Assembly (NCBI GenBank): GCA_947488305.1
Contig: CANKZM010000001.1
Span: 767,354-831,353 of the forward strand
DNA from: an uncultured Roseobacter sp.
GTDB lineage: Bacteria; Pseudomonadota; Alphaproteobacteria; Rhodobacterales; Rhodobacteraceae
DNA: 64,000 nucleotides
Reading direction: 5' to 3'
Part shown: one piece after another, positions 1-9,562 of the stretch
Layout of the letters: every line of letters begins with the position of its first letter
How positions within the stretch are numbered: position 1 is the first letter of the stretch
Notes under the pieces: model-generated
What the model was told of the DNA's origin: nothing
The model's database searches: none
Seen by the model: only the letters and a program-made list of their open reading frames with translations
Position numbers and translations under genes: made by a program

Positions 1-129
1 TCGAAGGCTTGCGACCAGTGGTTTGTCCGTTTCAACTTGATATTGTTCCGGTTCAATCCAAAACTCATGAGCAAGCGCGGGCAGGCCCGCAAAACTAATG
101 AGTATGAATAAGAGGCGTATCAACCCCAT
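1..129 (-). CDS. DUF4198-type exported protein, N-terminal part (cut by window edge)
   Basis: The reverse strand opens at an ATG at 127-129 and stays open to the window edge, giving 43 residues. It begins with a short basic start, a hydrophobic stretch and an Ala-x-Ala cleavage site followed by HEFWIEP, the typical mature start of DUF4198 periplasmic proteins, which are often linked to nickel or cobalt uptake. A GGGGG stretch lies a few bases before the ATG. It is head-to-head with the HupE-like gene and its start codon overlaps that gene's likely ATG at 128. The family call rests on the first 43 residues only. Confidence 0.6.
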   Translation of the reverse strand, partial: MGLIRLLFILISFAGLPALAHEFWIEPEQYQVETDKPLVASLR

Positions 130-1321
130 GAAGACCCCCGTTTTTCCTGTGCTGTTGAAGGTGAGTGTTTTGACTGTGGTGTCAACGTTGTTTCTGTTCT
201 TTGTGGCCGAACGCAGTTTTGCCCATGAGGTCGTACCCACCATTGCGGACCTGACTGTTTCCGAGACCGGAGAGGTCCAGTTGGATTTGCGAGTGAACAT
301 CGAAGCATTTCTCGCCGGGATCGACCTTGATGCCGTTGAAGATACGGATGCAGATGATGCATCGGACGACTACGATGCGCTCCGGGCGTTGCCGGGATCG
401 GAGATTGCCCAGCGTGTTGGCGAGCTTGTTGATGTGTGGAATGCACACCCGTTGTTGCAGGCCGGTGGTCCCGTAACGCTCACCCAAAGCGCGCTGACCA
501 TACCTGACGACATAGACTTCGAACTGCCCCGCATTTCGGAACTTTCTCTTACGGGCCAACTTCCTGATGGTTCAACGGCTGTAACCGTCAACTGGCCAGC
601 AGGCGCGGGAGCATTGGTCGTCCGGCAGCAAGGGGTGGAGGCTCCCTACACCGGCTATTTGAACGGGGGCGACACAAGTCCGGAAATCACGCTCGCAGGC
701 GGAGATGCGCAAAGCCCGGGCGCCGCCTTCGCGAGTTACATCCCCGTCGGCTTCGATCACATTCTGCCGAAAGGGCTCGATCACATTCTCTTTGTTCTGG
801 GTCTGTTTTTCCTGAGCACCCGTTGGGGCCCGCTTTTGTGGCAGGTTAGTGCCTTTACGCTCGCACATACCGTGACTTTGGCGTTGGGAGCCTTGGGGTG
901 GGTCAATATCCCCGGCAGCATCGTGGAGCCGCTCATTGCCGCCTCTATCGTCTATGTTGCCGTTGAGAACCTTTTCCAACGTGGACTGACGCGCTGGCGA
1001 CCGTTCATCATATTCGGCTTTGGGCTCCTCCACGGGCTTGGATTTGCCTCGGTGCTGGGTGAATTCGGATTGCCGGATGCGCAGTTTATACCCGCGCTCA
1101 TCGGTTTCAATGTCGGCGTGGAACTGGGACAACTAACCGTGATCGCCCTTGCGGCCATCGTGCTTTTCGGATGCACGAAACTGGCACAAAGATCTGAATT
1201 GTCAGAAGCGGAAGCGCCCGTCGGGACGTATGCGGTGATGTTCCGGGCGGTATCGATCCCCGGATCTTTGATCATTGCGCTGGTAGGGGCTTATTGGTGC
1301 GTTGAGCGCGTGTTCTTCTGA
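128..1321 (+). CDS. HupE/UreJ-like membrane protein
   Basis: The product is about 397 residues. A signal peptide ends near SFAHE, a periplasmic domain of about 190 residues follows, and the C-terminal half is a bundle of about six membrane helices. HupE/UreJ_2 motifs are visible: GLDHILF, FTLAHT, GLLHGLGFA and GFNVGVELGQ. Related proteins are thought to be nickel or cobalt permeases. I prefer the ATG at 128 because AAGAGG lies 12 bases upstream; an in-frame ATG at 98 has no ribosome site and would lengthen the overlap with the divergent DUF4198 gene. The neighbour supports a joint role in metal transport, but the substrate cannot be read from sequence. Confidence 0.8.
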   Translation: MKTPVFPVLLKVSVLTVVSTLFLFFVAERSFAHEVVPTIADLTVSETGEVQLDLRVNIEAFLAGIDLDAVEDTDADDASDDYDALRALPGSEIAQRVGELVDVWNAHPLLQAGGPVTLTQSALTIPDDIDFELPRISELSLTGQLPDGSTAVTVNWPAGAGALVVRQQGVEAPYTGYLNGGDTSPEITLAGGDAQSPGAAFASYIPVGFDHILPKGLDHILFVLGLFFLSTRWGPLLWQVSAFTLAHTVTLALGALGWVNIPGSIVEPLIAASIVYVAVENLFQRGLTRWRPFIIFGFGLLHGLGFASVLGEFGLPDAQFIPALIGFNVGVELGQLTVIALAAIVLFGCTKLAQRSELSEAEAPVGTYAVMFRAVSIPGSLIIALVGAYWCVERVFF

Positions 1322-1324
1322 GCC

Positions 1325-1945
1325 TTAACCCATCGCTTCGATCAATTGCCCCAAGCGCGCTGCAGGATCATCCGATTTCCAGATTTCTTCGCCAAAGGCA
1401 AAGAAATCGGTGAAAGGAGCCAGCTGTGCGATCTTGGCGGCGTCAAGGCCGCCTTCGGCCACAACCGGCACTTCGATCATCTCGGACCACCATTCAAAAA
1501 TGTCCTGTTCGGCATAGCGCCCATCCCCAAGATCGGTCGCTGTGACCGGGCCAAAACAGATGTAGTCCGCCCCGGCTTCGCCCGCGGACATCCCTTCATG
1601 GCGGGAGGCTCCGCAAAAGCTGCCGATAATCGCGTCGGGCCCTAAAGCCTTGCGGGCAGTTCTGACGGAGCGCGCGGAATCCGACAGGTGCACGCCGTCC
1701 AGGCCCAAACGATCGGCAAGTGCCGTGTGATCCGTAATCACCATCGCGACATCGCGGGCATAGATCACTTCGCGCAATGCGTCCGCCGCGCGGGCTAGGC
1801 GATCCTCTTCGCGGGTGGCGAGGTCAAGCCGCACACAGGCGATGGCATGGGTATCAAGTACCCGGGCAAGAACGTCTGGAAAGCTGCTCAATTCAAAGTC
1901 GGATGGGGTTACAAGATACAGCTGCGGTGCTTCTGGCATATCCAT
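1325..1945 (-). CDS. thiE: Thiamine-phosphate synthase family protein (ThiE/TenI-like)
   Basis: The product has 206 residues, the usual size of a single-domain ThiE TIM barrel. Family segments are visible: an aspartate-rich LDLATRE region, DGVHLSD, IGSFCGASRHE and the phosphate-binding end VVAEGGLDAAKI. ThiE joins the thiazole and pyrimidine halves of thiamine in the cytosol. A GGAGG sequence nine bases before the ATG fixes the start. It ends four bases from the convergent HupE-like gene. No other thi gene is nearby, and the protein is diverged, so it could be a TenI-like or other barrel with a different role. Confidence 0.72.
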   Translation of the reverse strand: MDMPEAPQLYLVTPSDFELSSFPDVLARVLDTHAIACVRLDLATREEDRLARAADALREVIYARDVAMVITDHTALADRLGLDGVHLSDSARSVRTARKALGPDAIIGSFCGASRHEGMSAGEAGADYICFGPVTATDLGDGRYAEQDIFEWWSEMIEVPVVAEGGLDAAKIAQLAPFTDFFAFGEEIWKSDDPAARLGQLIEAMG

Positions 1946-2085
1946 CGTCGGGAACCTCCGGGTCTTTTGATCGGCAGCAGTAGCGCAAGTGTCGGGAAAT
2001 GAAAACGGAATTGCGACACCTGAGCTTCTTGAACCTGCCCACGCTTGCCGTTGCAGAGGTCAGTGAAGGACAGTAAGAGGCCTGC

Positions 2086-2844
2086 ATGAGTGACGCTGTG
2101 GAAAATCCTACGACTCCGGCCATTGTTCTGGTGCGCCCGCAAATGGGCGAAAACATCGGTGCCTCAGCCCGTGCGATGTGGAATTTCGGGCTCGACCGGA
2201 TGCGTGTTGTCGCCCCTCGGGATGGCTGGCCCAATCAAGCGGCAGTTGCTCTGGCCAGCGGTGCAGGGCGCCTTTTGGACGAAGCCCGGCTCAGCCCGGA
2301 TCTGGCAGACGGGATCAAGGATTGTTCGTTCGTTTTTGCAACGACCGCGCGCACACGGGATTTGACCAAGCCCTTGTTCAGCCCGGAACAGGCGATGAAG
2401 GCAGCAGCGCTCAAGATCGCTGAAGGTCAGCGCGTCGCTGTCCTGTTTGGGCCTGAAAGAGCCGGTTTGGAAAATGACGACATCGCATGCGCCAATGCGA
2501 TCATATCGGTCCCCGTAAATCCTGCGTTTCCGTCGCTCAATCTGGCGCAATGTGTCCTTCTGGTTGGCTACGAATGGATGCGTGCAACGGGTGAAATCGA
2601 CCCCGAGAGTGTCGAGATGGCGGGTACCGTTTGGGCGGAACAACAAGAGATTGAACATCTGGCGTCCCATTACGAAGAACGTCTGAATGAAATGGGATTC
2701 TTCTTCCCGCAGCATAAATCCGAGTCGATGCGTCTGAATCTGCGGAATTTCTGGAGCCGGATGCCCATGACGCGTGCCGATGTTCAGATGATGCACGGTG
2801 TGATGCGGCAGGTCATGCGGTGGACTGGTCGAAGAGATGAGTGA
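2086..2844 (+). CDS. trmJ: tRNA (cytidine/uridine-2'-O-)-methyltransferase TrmJ
   Basis: The product has 252 residues and belongs to the SPOUT (TrmH-like) methyltransferases. The start matches TrmJ (VLVRPQMGENIGASARAM), and the SAM-binding knot is visible as VLFGPERAGLENDD and the stretch from PVNPAFPSLNLAQ to the following hydrophobic helix. TrmJ methylates the 2'-O of residue 32 in the anticodon loop of several tRNAs. AAGAGG sits five bases before the ATG. It stands alone, read towards ctaA with an 87-base gap. Confidence 0.88.
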   Translation: MSDAVENPTTPAIVLVRPQMGENIGASARAMWNFGLDRMRVVAPRDGWPNQAAVALASGAGRLLDEARLSPDLADGIKDCSFVFATTARTRDLTKPLFSPEQAMKAAALKIAEGQRVAVLFGPERAGLENDDIACANAIISVPVNPAFPSLNLAQCVLLVGYEWMRATGEIDPESVEMAGTVWAEQQEIEHLASHYEERLNEMGFFFPQHKSESMRLNLRNFWSRMPMTRADVQMMHGVMRQVMRWTGRRDE

Positions 2845-2931
2845 AATCTGGGGCACGCGACGCGCTGTCGCGCTGGACCTTGCTGGCACATGCGCCTAGG
2901 GTCGCGTGGCTTGAATACCTGAGGATATCGG

Positions 2932-4083
2932 ATGAGCAACAAACGCAAGTTGTTTGAAGAGGTTGGCAGCCCGGAATCGGCGAAACCGACAGCCCAGCCT
3001 GGTCTGATTGATCGCAAAAACAGCGGTGCACGTCGCGCAATACGCGTTTGGCTGCAGATCCTGTTTGCGCTGGTTTTCATCATGATTGCAGTTGGGGGTC
3101 TCACACGTTTGACGGACAGCGGCCTCAGCATCACAGAATGGCGTCCGATTACCGGTGCTCTGCCCCCCATGAACGCGGCTGAGTGGCAGTCAGAGTTTGA
3201 GAAATATCAGCAGATTGACGAATTCCGAGTGCAAAACCAGTGGATGGAGCTGGCGGACTTCAAGATCATCTATTGGTGGGAATGGGGACACCGGCAATTA
3301 GGCCGCGTCATTGGCGTGGTTTGGGCGCTTGGTTTCGGGTATTTCGCGCTCCGCAGGCAGATCCCTGCGGGATGGAACAGCAAGATTTTGCTTCTCGGTG
3401 TGCTTGGCGGCGCACAAGGGGCGATCGGATGGTGGATGGTGGCGTCGGGTGTCACGCAAGGCGAGGGGGTGACTGACGTTGCCAGCTACCGGCTCGCTAC
3501 ACATCTGGGTCTTGCCTTTGTGATCCTTGGTTTCATCAGTTGGTACATCATGGAATTGGGCCGAAAAGCGCCCGACCTGCTGCAAGCGCGGCGCGCCCGC
3601 GAGGCAAAGCAATGGGGGCTGTCGACTGGCCTTTTGCATTTTACCTTCCTGCAGATCCTGTTGGGCGGGCTGGTTGCGGGCATCGACGCAGGACGCAGCT
3701 ATACCGACTGGCCCATGATGGGTGGAGCATGGTTTCCTGCATCGGCGCTGAACCTTGAGCCCATGTGGCGCAACTTCTTCGAAAGCCCGGGGCTTGTTCA
3801 GTTCATGCACCGGGTCACCGGGTACCTATTGCTGGTCTTTACGATTGTCGTCTGGCTGCGCGGCAGGAATTCTGCCCACCCGCGCACGCGTTTTGCGTTC
3901 AACGCCGTGATGAGTGCCATGAGCCTTCAGATCCTGCTCGGGATCATCACCGTTCTTTATGCAGCCCCAGCCCATATCGCCATTGTCCATCAGTCTTTGG
4001 CGGTGATCGTCTGGGTTCTGATCCTGCGTGCCCGCTTCCTTAGCGGCTATCCAATTGCCACATCCGTAAGGGGAGTTTCCTGA
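2932..4083 (+). CDS. ctaA: Heme A synthase (COX15/CtaA)
   Basis: The product has 383 residues and about eight membrane helices, matching the alphaproteobacterial/mitochondrial COX15 type. It converts heme O to heme A for aa3-type cytochrome oxidase. Family motifs include GGLTRLTDSGLSITEW and PITGALPPMN. Four histidines that ligate heme in the family are visible in WEWGHRQLGR, THLGLAF, FMHRVTGY and IVHQSLAV. A GAGG lies eight bases before the ATG. The stop overlaps the start of the next gene by one base (TGATG), so the two are probably translated together. Confidence 0.94.
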   Translation: MSNKRKLFEEVGSPESAKPTAQPGLIDRKNSGARRAIRVWLQILFALVFIMIAVGGLTRLTDSGLSITEWRPITGALPPMNAAEWQSEFEKYQQIDEFRVQNQWMELADFKIIYWWEWGHRQLGRVIGVVWALGFGYFALRRQIPAGWNSKILLLGVLGGAQGAIGWWMVASGVTQGEGVTDVASYRLATHLGLAFVILGFISWYIMELGRKAPDLLQARRAREAKQWGLSTGLLHFTFLQILLGGLVAGIDAGRSYTDWPMMGGAWFPASALNLEPMWRNFFESPGLVQFMHRVTGYLLLVFTIVVWLRGRNSAHPRTRFAFNAVMSAMSLQILLGIITVLYAAPAHIAIVHQSLAVIVWVLILRARFLSGYPIATSVRGVS

Positions 4084-5561
4084 TGAGCACTGCATATGAT
4101 GACCTGCTGAGCTTTGCGCGCGACACACAGGCTCTTGCCTCAATTGCCGGACGGCTCGAATGGGACCAGGAAACAATGATGCCGAAAGGGGCAGCACCAC
4201 AGCGTGGGCACGAGGTCGCGGCCCTTGAAACGGTTCTGCATGCGCGTCGCACGGACCCTCGGGTTGGGGATTGGCTGGTGGCTGCTGAGACCGCGGATCT
4301 GGACAACGAAGCGCTGGCACAGGTCAGGCACATCAAGCGCAGCTTTGAACGAACGTCAAAGGTACCGGCAAAGCTGGCTGCCAAAATTGCCCGGCTCACC
4401 TCCGAGGCGCAAGGCATCTGGGCAGATGCGCGCGCGGCGGATGACTTCGTGGCCTTTGCCCCGACGCTGGAGCAGGTGATCGCGTTGAAACGGGAAGAAG
4501 GCCAAGCGCTGGCAGCCGGTGGTGATGTTTATGACGCAATGTTGCAGGACTATGAGCCCGGTACGACGGGTGCCGAGATTGAGGCCATGTTTGGCGCATT
4601 GCGTCCGGAGCTGGCGAGCCTTCGCGCGGCAGTCCTGGACGCGGAACGCCCCCACCAGCTGACCGGCACCTTCGACGAGGCCGCTCAGATGAAAATGACG
4701 CGCAAACTGGCCAAGGCGTTCGGGTACGATATGCAACGCGGGCGGGTAGACAAGGCCGTGCATCCGTTCAGCTCTGGCTCCGGTCTTGATGTGCGGATCA
4801 CGACGCGGACCAACCCAAATGACCCCTTCAACTGCTTCTATTCCACCATTCACGAAGTAGGGCACGCCGCCTACGAGCAGAATATTGATCGCCGCTATCT
4901 GCTGACGCCGCTGGGGCAGGGCGTCTCTATGGGCGTGCATGAAAGCCAAAGCCGCATCTATGAAAACCAGATCGGACGCAGCCGCGCCTTTACGGGATGG
5001 CTTTATCGCGAGATGCGCGATGCGTTTGGCGACTTCGGAATTCCGGATGAAGAGGCGTTCTACGCCTGTGTAAACCGTGTTTCAGATGGCTTCATCCGCA
5101 CCGAGGCGGATGAATTGCAGTATAACCTGCATGTGCTTTTGCGGTTCGATCTTGAGCGCGCCCTGATGGCTGGCGATCTTTTGGTCGCGGATCTCGAAGC
5201 GGCCTGGAATGACCGCTTTCTGGCTGACTTTGGTTTTGCTGTTGATAAGCCTTCAAACGGTGTCTTGCAGGATGTGCATTGGTCGGTGGGGCTTTTTGGC
5301 TACTTTCCGACCTACAGCCTGGGGAATGTCTACGCCGGGTGCCTGCATGAAGCGCTCCGCCAAGCGGTACCCGACTTGGATAGCCAGTTGGCAGAAGGAG
5401 ACACCAGCGGTGCCACAAATTGGTTGCGTGACAACGTGCAGCAATATGGCGGGCTCTATGAGCCGCGCGAGGTCATTTCACAGGCTCGGGGCGCCGCACC
5501 GTCTGAGGCCCCATTGCTGGCGTATCTCAAAGAAAAGTTTACCGGCATTTACGGTTTGTGA
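4083..5561 (+). CDS. Carboxypeptidase Taq, peptidase family M32
   Basis: The product has 492 residues, the usual M32 length. The zinc site is HEVGH at about residues 257-261 (HExxH), and the downstream family signature GVHESQSRIYEN supplies the third ligand. M32 enzymes remove C-terminal residues from peptides, broadly and in the cytosol. The ATG overlaps the ctaA stop codon. A hairpin just after the stop separates it from the convergent EF-hand gene. Pairing with ctaA looks like convenience of transcription rather than shared function. Confidence 0.93.
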   Translation: MSTAYDDLLSFARDTQALASIAGRLEWDQETMMPKGAAPQRGHEVAALETVLHARRTDPRVGDWLVAAETADLDNEALAQVRHIKRSFERTSKVPAKLAAKIARLTSEAQGIWADARAADDFVAFAPTLEQVIALKREEGQALAAGGDVYDAMLQDYEPGTTGAEIEAMFGALRPELASLRAAVLDAERPHQLTGTFDEAAQMKMTRKLAKAFGYDMQRGRVDKAVHPFSSGSGLDVRITTRTNPNDPFNCFYSTIHEVGHAAYEQNIDRRYLLTPLGQGVSMGVHESQSRIYENQIGRSRAFTGWLYREMRDAFGDFGIPDEEAFYACVNRVSDGFIRTEADELQYNLHVLLRFDLERALMAGDLLVADLEAAWNDRFLADFGFAVDKPSNGVLQDVHWSVGLFGYFPTYSLGNVYAGCLHEALRQAVPDLDSQLAEGDTSGATNWLRDNVQQYGGLYEPREVISQARGAAPSEAPLLAYLKEKFTGIYGL

Positions 5562-5579
5562 TCCGAGACGACGCGGCAG

Positions 5580-5601
5580 GGGAGCACCTGCCGGTGCTCC
5601 C
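5580..5601. terminator. Probable bidirectional hairpin terminator
   Basis: GGGAGCAC at 5580-5587 pairs perfectly with GTGCTCCC at 5594-5601 around a six-base loop. It lies between the convergent M32 peptidase and EF-hand genes. No clear T-run follows on either strand, so strength is uncertain. Confidence 0.6.
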
Positions 5602-5609
5602 GAATGGTT

Positions 5610-5957
5610 CTAGTTCAAAACGCCGTCGCCATCTTTGTCCGCGTCGGCAAAGTCTTCGTTCATCTGAAGCATGAATTCGTCTTCGCTCACAGACCCGTTG
5701 CCATCATCATCGAGAATGTCGAAAGCATCACCAACAAGGTGATCGTCTAGTTCGTCCGGTGCGATGACGGAATCATTGTTCGTATCCATTTTCTGAAACG
5801 CGAAATCAGCAAATGTGTTGAACTCTTCTTTTGAAATTGCGCCATCCCCGTTCTTGTCCAACGCGTTAAGGTGACTTTCATCGAGGGGGTTTTGTTGCGC
5901 AGCCACAGGAACAGCCAGTGAAGCCATCAAAGGAACTGCAAGGTAAATCAGTTTCAT
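5610..5957 (-). CDS. Exported EF-hand calcium-binding protein
   Basis: This 115-residue protein has a signal peptide (about residues 1-20, ending VAA). Three complete EF-hand loops can be counted at residues 34-45, 58-69 and 83-94, each with Asp at position 1 and Glu at position 12. A fourth loop starts at Asp107 (DKDGDGVLN) but the protein stops at its ninth position, so it lacks the final glutamate. It is probably a periplasmic calcium-binding or calcium-buffering protein; no enzyme domain is seen. GGGAGC before the ATG supports the start. Confidence 0.82.
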   Translation of the reverse strand: MKLIYLAVPLMASLAVPVAAQQNPLDESHLNALDKNGDGAISKEEFNTFADFAFQKMDTNNDSVIAPDELDDHLVGDAFDILDDDGNGSVSEDEFMLQMNEDFADADKDGDGVLN

Positions 5958-5972
5958 TTTTTACGCTCCCAT

Positions 5973-6218
5973 TCAACAAGCAAAAGACTGGCCGGCAATA
6001 GCGCCAGCGCCGGCACCGCCGGCACGCAGAATGTCCTGACCGGACCCGCCGCCAAACTCATTCCCGATTGCACCGCCGATCATTGCCCCGGCAATGGTGC
6101 CGGTCGCACAGGCGATGTTGTGCTGACGTTGCGCCTGTTGTTCAGGCGTCGCAGCAGGACCACAGGCCTGCAAAGCAAGCGTGAAGCCCAAGGCCACACA
6201 GGTAAGTCGTTTCCGCAT
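5973..6218 (-). CDS. Glycine-zipper lipoprotein
   Basis: The product has about 81 residues from the ATG at 6218, which has AAGGAAG six bases upstream; an in-frame ATG at 6236 is less likely. A type II signal peptide ends in the lipobox LQAC. The mature part carries a glycine-zipper-like stretch rich in GxxxG (GAMIGGAIGNEFGGGSG and GAGAGAIAG). Such small lipoproteins sit in the outer membrane; the specific role is unknown. It lies 15 bases upstream of the EF-hand gene on the same strand and is probably co-transcribed with it. Confidence 0.75.
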   Translation of the reverse strand: MRKRLTCVALGFTLALQACGPAATPEQQAQRQHNIACATGTIAGAMIGGAIGNEFGGGSGQDILRAGGAGAGAIAGQSFAC

Positions 6219-6338
6219 ATGTTGCTTCCTTTCCACTCAACTCGCCTCATAATTGCGCAAGGTCGATGGGAGTGAAAGCATAAAGTCGCGACAGGCCCTT
6301 GTGCGGGCCACTCGTCATCAAGACTGCACGAGCAATCG

Positions 6339-9095
6339 CTACTCTTCTGTTACCTCGTCCGAGCCTTCGGCTTCGCCCTGATCTGCGATCCATGCAACGC
6401 TGACGACCTCTTCGCCCTTGCCGGTATTGAAGACCTTGACCCCACCGGCAGAGCGCGACCTGAACGAAATGCCGTCGACAGGCACCCGAATGGATTGCCC
6501 CTTGGACGTGGCGAGCATGATCTGATCGTCCATCTCAACCGGGAAGGAGGCAATGATAGGGCCGGTCTGCATACGCTTTTCCCAGGCCGTCACACCCATG
6601 CCACCCCGTCCTCGTACCGGGTAATCGTGGCTGGACGACAGCTTGCCAGCACCTTTGGCCGTGATCGTCAGGATCAGATTTTCCGCGGCTGACATCTCGG
6701 CGTAGCGTTCCTGACCAATCGTCGCGTTGGCGTTGCCGTCTTCGTCATCCGTCGCGGCCTCAGCATCATCTGCGAGCCCGGCCATTGCTCGGCGCATCTT
6801 GAGATAGGCGGAACGTTCGTCTGTTGACGCATTGAAGTGGCGGATCACGGACATCGAAACTACCTTGTCGTCCGCCGAAAGCTTCACGCCGCGCACACCG
6901 ACTGAGGAGCGTGAATTGAAGACGCGCACATCTGACGAGGGGAAGCGGATCGCCCGGCCGGATGCTGTCACCAGCATCACATCTTCATCGGGCGAGGCAA
7001 TACGCGCGTTGATCAGCGTCGTGTTGGCATGTTCGTCCTCGAACTTCATCGCAATCTTGCCATTGGACTTCACATTGGTGAAATCGCTCAAGGCATTGCG
7101 ACGCACGGTACCTGCAGATGTCGCAAAGACGATTTGCAACTCCGACCAGTCTTCTTCGTCCCGATCAATTGGCAGGATCGCCGCAATGGAAACCCCAGGC
7201 GGGATCGGCAGGATATTGACGATCGCCTTACCTTTGGACGTACGTCCACCCTGAGGCAGTCTCCACGTCTTGAGCTTGTAGGCCATCCCATCGGTTGTGA
7301 AGAACAACAGTTGCGTGTGGGTGTTGGCAACAAAGAGGGTGGTGACCACATCCTCTTCCTTGGTCTGCATGCCTGCCAGACCTTTGCCCCCGCGGCGCTG
7401 GCTGCGGAAATCAGCAAGTGGCGTCCGCTTGATGTAACCGCCCGATGTGACGGTCACGACCATGTCTTCGCGTGCGATCAGGTCTTCGTCTTCCATGTCG
7501 CCGGACCAATCGACGATTTCCGTCCGGCGCGGCACGGCGAACAATTCACGCACTTCGCGCAATTCATCCGCAATGATACCCATAATGCGATCGCGAGAGC
7601 CCAGAATTTCAAGGTATTCCTTGATCTTGCTGGCAAGTTCTTCCAGCTCGTCGGTAACTTCCCGAACCCCAATCTGTGTAAGGCGCTGCAAACGCAGATC
7701 AAGGATCGCACGGGCCTGCGTTTCTGACAGATTGTAGGTGCCATCATCATTGGCCGTGTGCGTCGGATCGTCGATCAAAGCGATGTAGTCGAGGATGTCC
7801 TTGGCGGGCCAGCGCCGGGTCATCAGCTTTGCGCGCGCCTCGGCGGCATCAGCGGACGAGCGGATTGTAGCCACGACTTCGTCGATGTTGGTGACAGCAA
7901 CGGCCAGACCACACAGGATGTGGCTGCGTTCGCGTGCCTTGCGCAAGAGATACGCGGTACGTCGAGCGACAACTTCTTCGCGGAAGTCTATGAAATACGT
8001 CAGGAATTTTCGCAAAGTGAGTTGCTCGGGGCGCCCGCCGTTCAGCGCCAGCATGTTGCATCCGAAATACGTCTGCATTGGCGTAAACCGATACAGCTGA
8101 TTCATCACAACTTCTGCTGTCGCATCGCGTTTCAGCTCGACAACGATCCGCACGCCGTTGCGGTCGGATTCGTCCTGAACGTGCGAAATCCCTTCGATCT
8201 TCTTTTCGCGGACTTGCTCCGCGATCTTCTCGATCATCGTGGCCTTGTTCACCTGATAGGGAATTTCGTCTACGACAATGGCCCAGCGGTCCTTGCGGAT
8301 TTCCTCGACGCGGGTCTTGGCCCGCACGATCACGGACCCGCGCCCCTCCAAGTACGCTTTGCGCGCGCCAGATCGGCCCAGCATAATGCCACCGGTCGGA
8401 AAATCAGGGCCAGGCACATATTCGATAAGCTGTTCGGACGTCAGATCCGGCTCTTCGATCAAGGCCAGCGTGGCATCCACGACTTCGCCCAGATTGTGAG
8501 GCGGGATATTCGTGGCCATGCCAACAGCAATACCGCCCGCGCCGTTGACCAGCATATTGGGGAAGCGGGCAGGGAGTACTGTCGGCTCTTTCTGCTTGCC
8601 ATCGTAGTTGTCTTGAAAATCGACCGTGTCCTTATCGATGTCCGCCAACAGGTAGGCAGCGGGCTTGTCCATGCGGACTTCCGTGTACCGCATGGCCGCC
8701 GGGTTATCGCCGTCCATCGAGCCAAAATTGCCCTGACCATCGAGCAAGGGCAGCGACATGGAGAAATCCTGCGCCATTCGAACAAGCGCATCGTAGATCG
8801 CGCTGTCACCATGCGGGTGGTATTGACCCATGACATCGCCAACTGGGCGCGCTGATTTGCGATAAGACTTGTCGTGCGTGTTGCCGGTTTCATGCATGGC
8901 AAAAAGGATGCGCCGGTGCACTGGTTTAAGACCGTCGCGCAGATCAGGGATCGCCCGGCTGACAATGACGGACATCGCATAGTCCAGATAGGACGTGCGC
9001 ATCTCATGTTCGATACTGACAGAGGGCCCATCGTAGGTTGGGCGTTCTGGCATCATTTCATCATCGTTTTCAGGAGGTTGTGGTGTGTCGCTCAC
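6339..9095 (-). CDS. gyrA: DNA gyrase subunit A
   Basis: The product has 918 residues and starts at a GTG. It is the breakage-reunion subunit of gyrase, which introduces negative supercoils with GyrB. The catalytic tyrosine is in [10 protein letters not shown], and the gyrase-specific GyrA box QRRGGKG is present, which separates it from ParC. The quinolone-resistance region reads [15 protein letters not shown], with the wild-type serine and aspartate at the positions of E. coli Ser83 and Asp87. The C-terminal beta-pinwheel carries an acidic insert ([12 protein letters not shown]), common in alphaproteobacteria. Confidence 0.97.
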   Translation of the reverse strand: MSDTPQPPENDDEMMPERPTYDGPSVSIEHEMRTSYLDYAMSVIVSRAIPDLRDGLKPVHRRILFAMHETGNTHDKSYRKSARPVGDVMGQYHPHGDSAIYDALVRMAQDFSMSLPLLDGQGNFGSMDGDNPAAMRYTEVRMDKPAAYLLADIDKDTVDFQDNYDGKQKEPTVLPARFPNMLVNGAGGIAVGMATNIPPHNLGEVVDATLALIEEPDLTSEQLIEYVPGPDFPTGGIMLGRSGARKAYLEGRGSVIVRAKTRVEEIRKDRWAIVVDEIPYQVNKATMIEKIAEQVREKKIEGISHVQDESDRNGVRIVVELKRDATAEVVMNQLYRFTPMQTYFGCNMLALNGGRPEQLTLRKFLTYFIDFREEVVARRTAYLLRKARERSHILCGLAVAVTNIDEVVATIRSSADAAEARAKLMTRRWPAKDILDYIALIDDPTHTANDDGTYNLSETQARAILDLRLQRLTQIGVREVTDELEELASKIKEYLEILGSRDRIMGIIADELREVRELFAVPRRTEIVDWSGDMEDEDLIAREDMVVTVTSGGYIKRTPLADFRSQRRGGKGLAGMQTKEEDVVTTLFVANTHTQLLFFTTDGMAYKLKTWRLPQGGRTSKGKAIVNILPIPPGVSIAAILPIDRDEEDWSELQIVFATSAGTVRRNALSDFTNVKSNGKIAMKFEDEHANTTLINARIASPDEDVMLVTASGRAIRFPSSDVRVFNSRSSVGVRGVKLSADDKVVSMSVIRHFNASTDERSAYLKMRRAMAGLADDAEAATDDEDGNANATIGQERYAEMSAAENLILTITAKGAGKLSSSHDYPVRGRGGMGVTAWEKRMQTGPIIASFPVEMDDQIMLATSKGQSIRVPVDGISFRSRSAGGVKVFNTGKGEEVVSVAWIADQGEAEGSDEVTEE

Positions 9096-9286
9096 GTAAA
9101 ACGCCCAATTTTTCTGCAGGGTCTATATCTTGTGTCCTAACCTTATCAGAGGGGACATATAAGGTGCAATCCTTGAGTTCGCACACCTTTAGCAGCCACC
9201 CGATTAAAGTGATAACATACTGTTTTTATTGAAAAGTAATTTTTCTATGGCATTCTGGACAGGTTAAAGCAGAAAAGAGGTAAAAA

Positions 9287-9556
9287 ATGCCCCAATCGGA
9301 AACTGAAATGATGCTCAAGGGTTATGGCCTGACCACGGCCGAGTTTTTCTATCACATGCCCGATTACACCCATGTACTGAATAGCTACATCTGGCAGGAT
9401 TACGATCTTGCCCCTGATCATCCGAAGCTCTTTAAATTTATCGAATTCTGGCAATCTGAACTGGATGGACCGCTCCACTCTGTACGATTTTCCCATCGCA
9501 AGATGATCAGCCCCGGTGAATGGCGCAATTTGACGGGTGAATTCACGATCCATTGA
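9287..9556 (+). CDS. Usg family protein
   Basis: The product has 89 residues and matches the small alphaproteobacterial Usg family, with LKGYGLTTAEFFYHMPDY near the start and a C-terminus rich in histidine and arginine (LHSVRFSHRKMI). The name comes from a gene upstream of an aromatic amino acid gene; its function is unknown. AGAGG lies shortly before the ATG. It is divergent from gyrA across a 191-base gap and nearly abuts the convergent radical SAM gene (six bases). Confidence 0.85.
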   Translation: MPQSETEMMLKGYGLTTAEFFYHMPDYTHVLNSYIWQDYDLAPDHPKLFKFIEFWQSELDGPLHSVRFSHRKMISPGEWRNLTGEFTIH

Positions 9557-9562
9557 CGTGAT

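Noticed and set aside
6294..6309. GGCCC/GGGCC hairpin downstream of gyrA as terminator
   Set aside because: The stem is only five pairs and has no T-run on the gyrA strand, so it is too weak to list.
7758..8855. Long open frame opposite gyrA
   Set aside because: It lies wholly inside gyrA on the other strand and has no recognisable content; it is a by-product of the high GC content.
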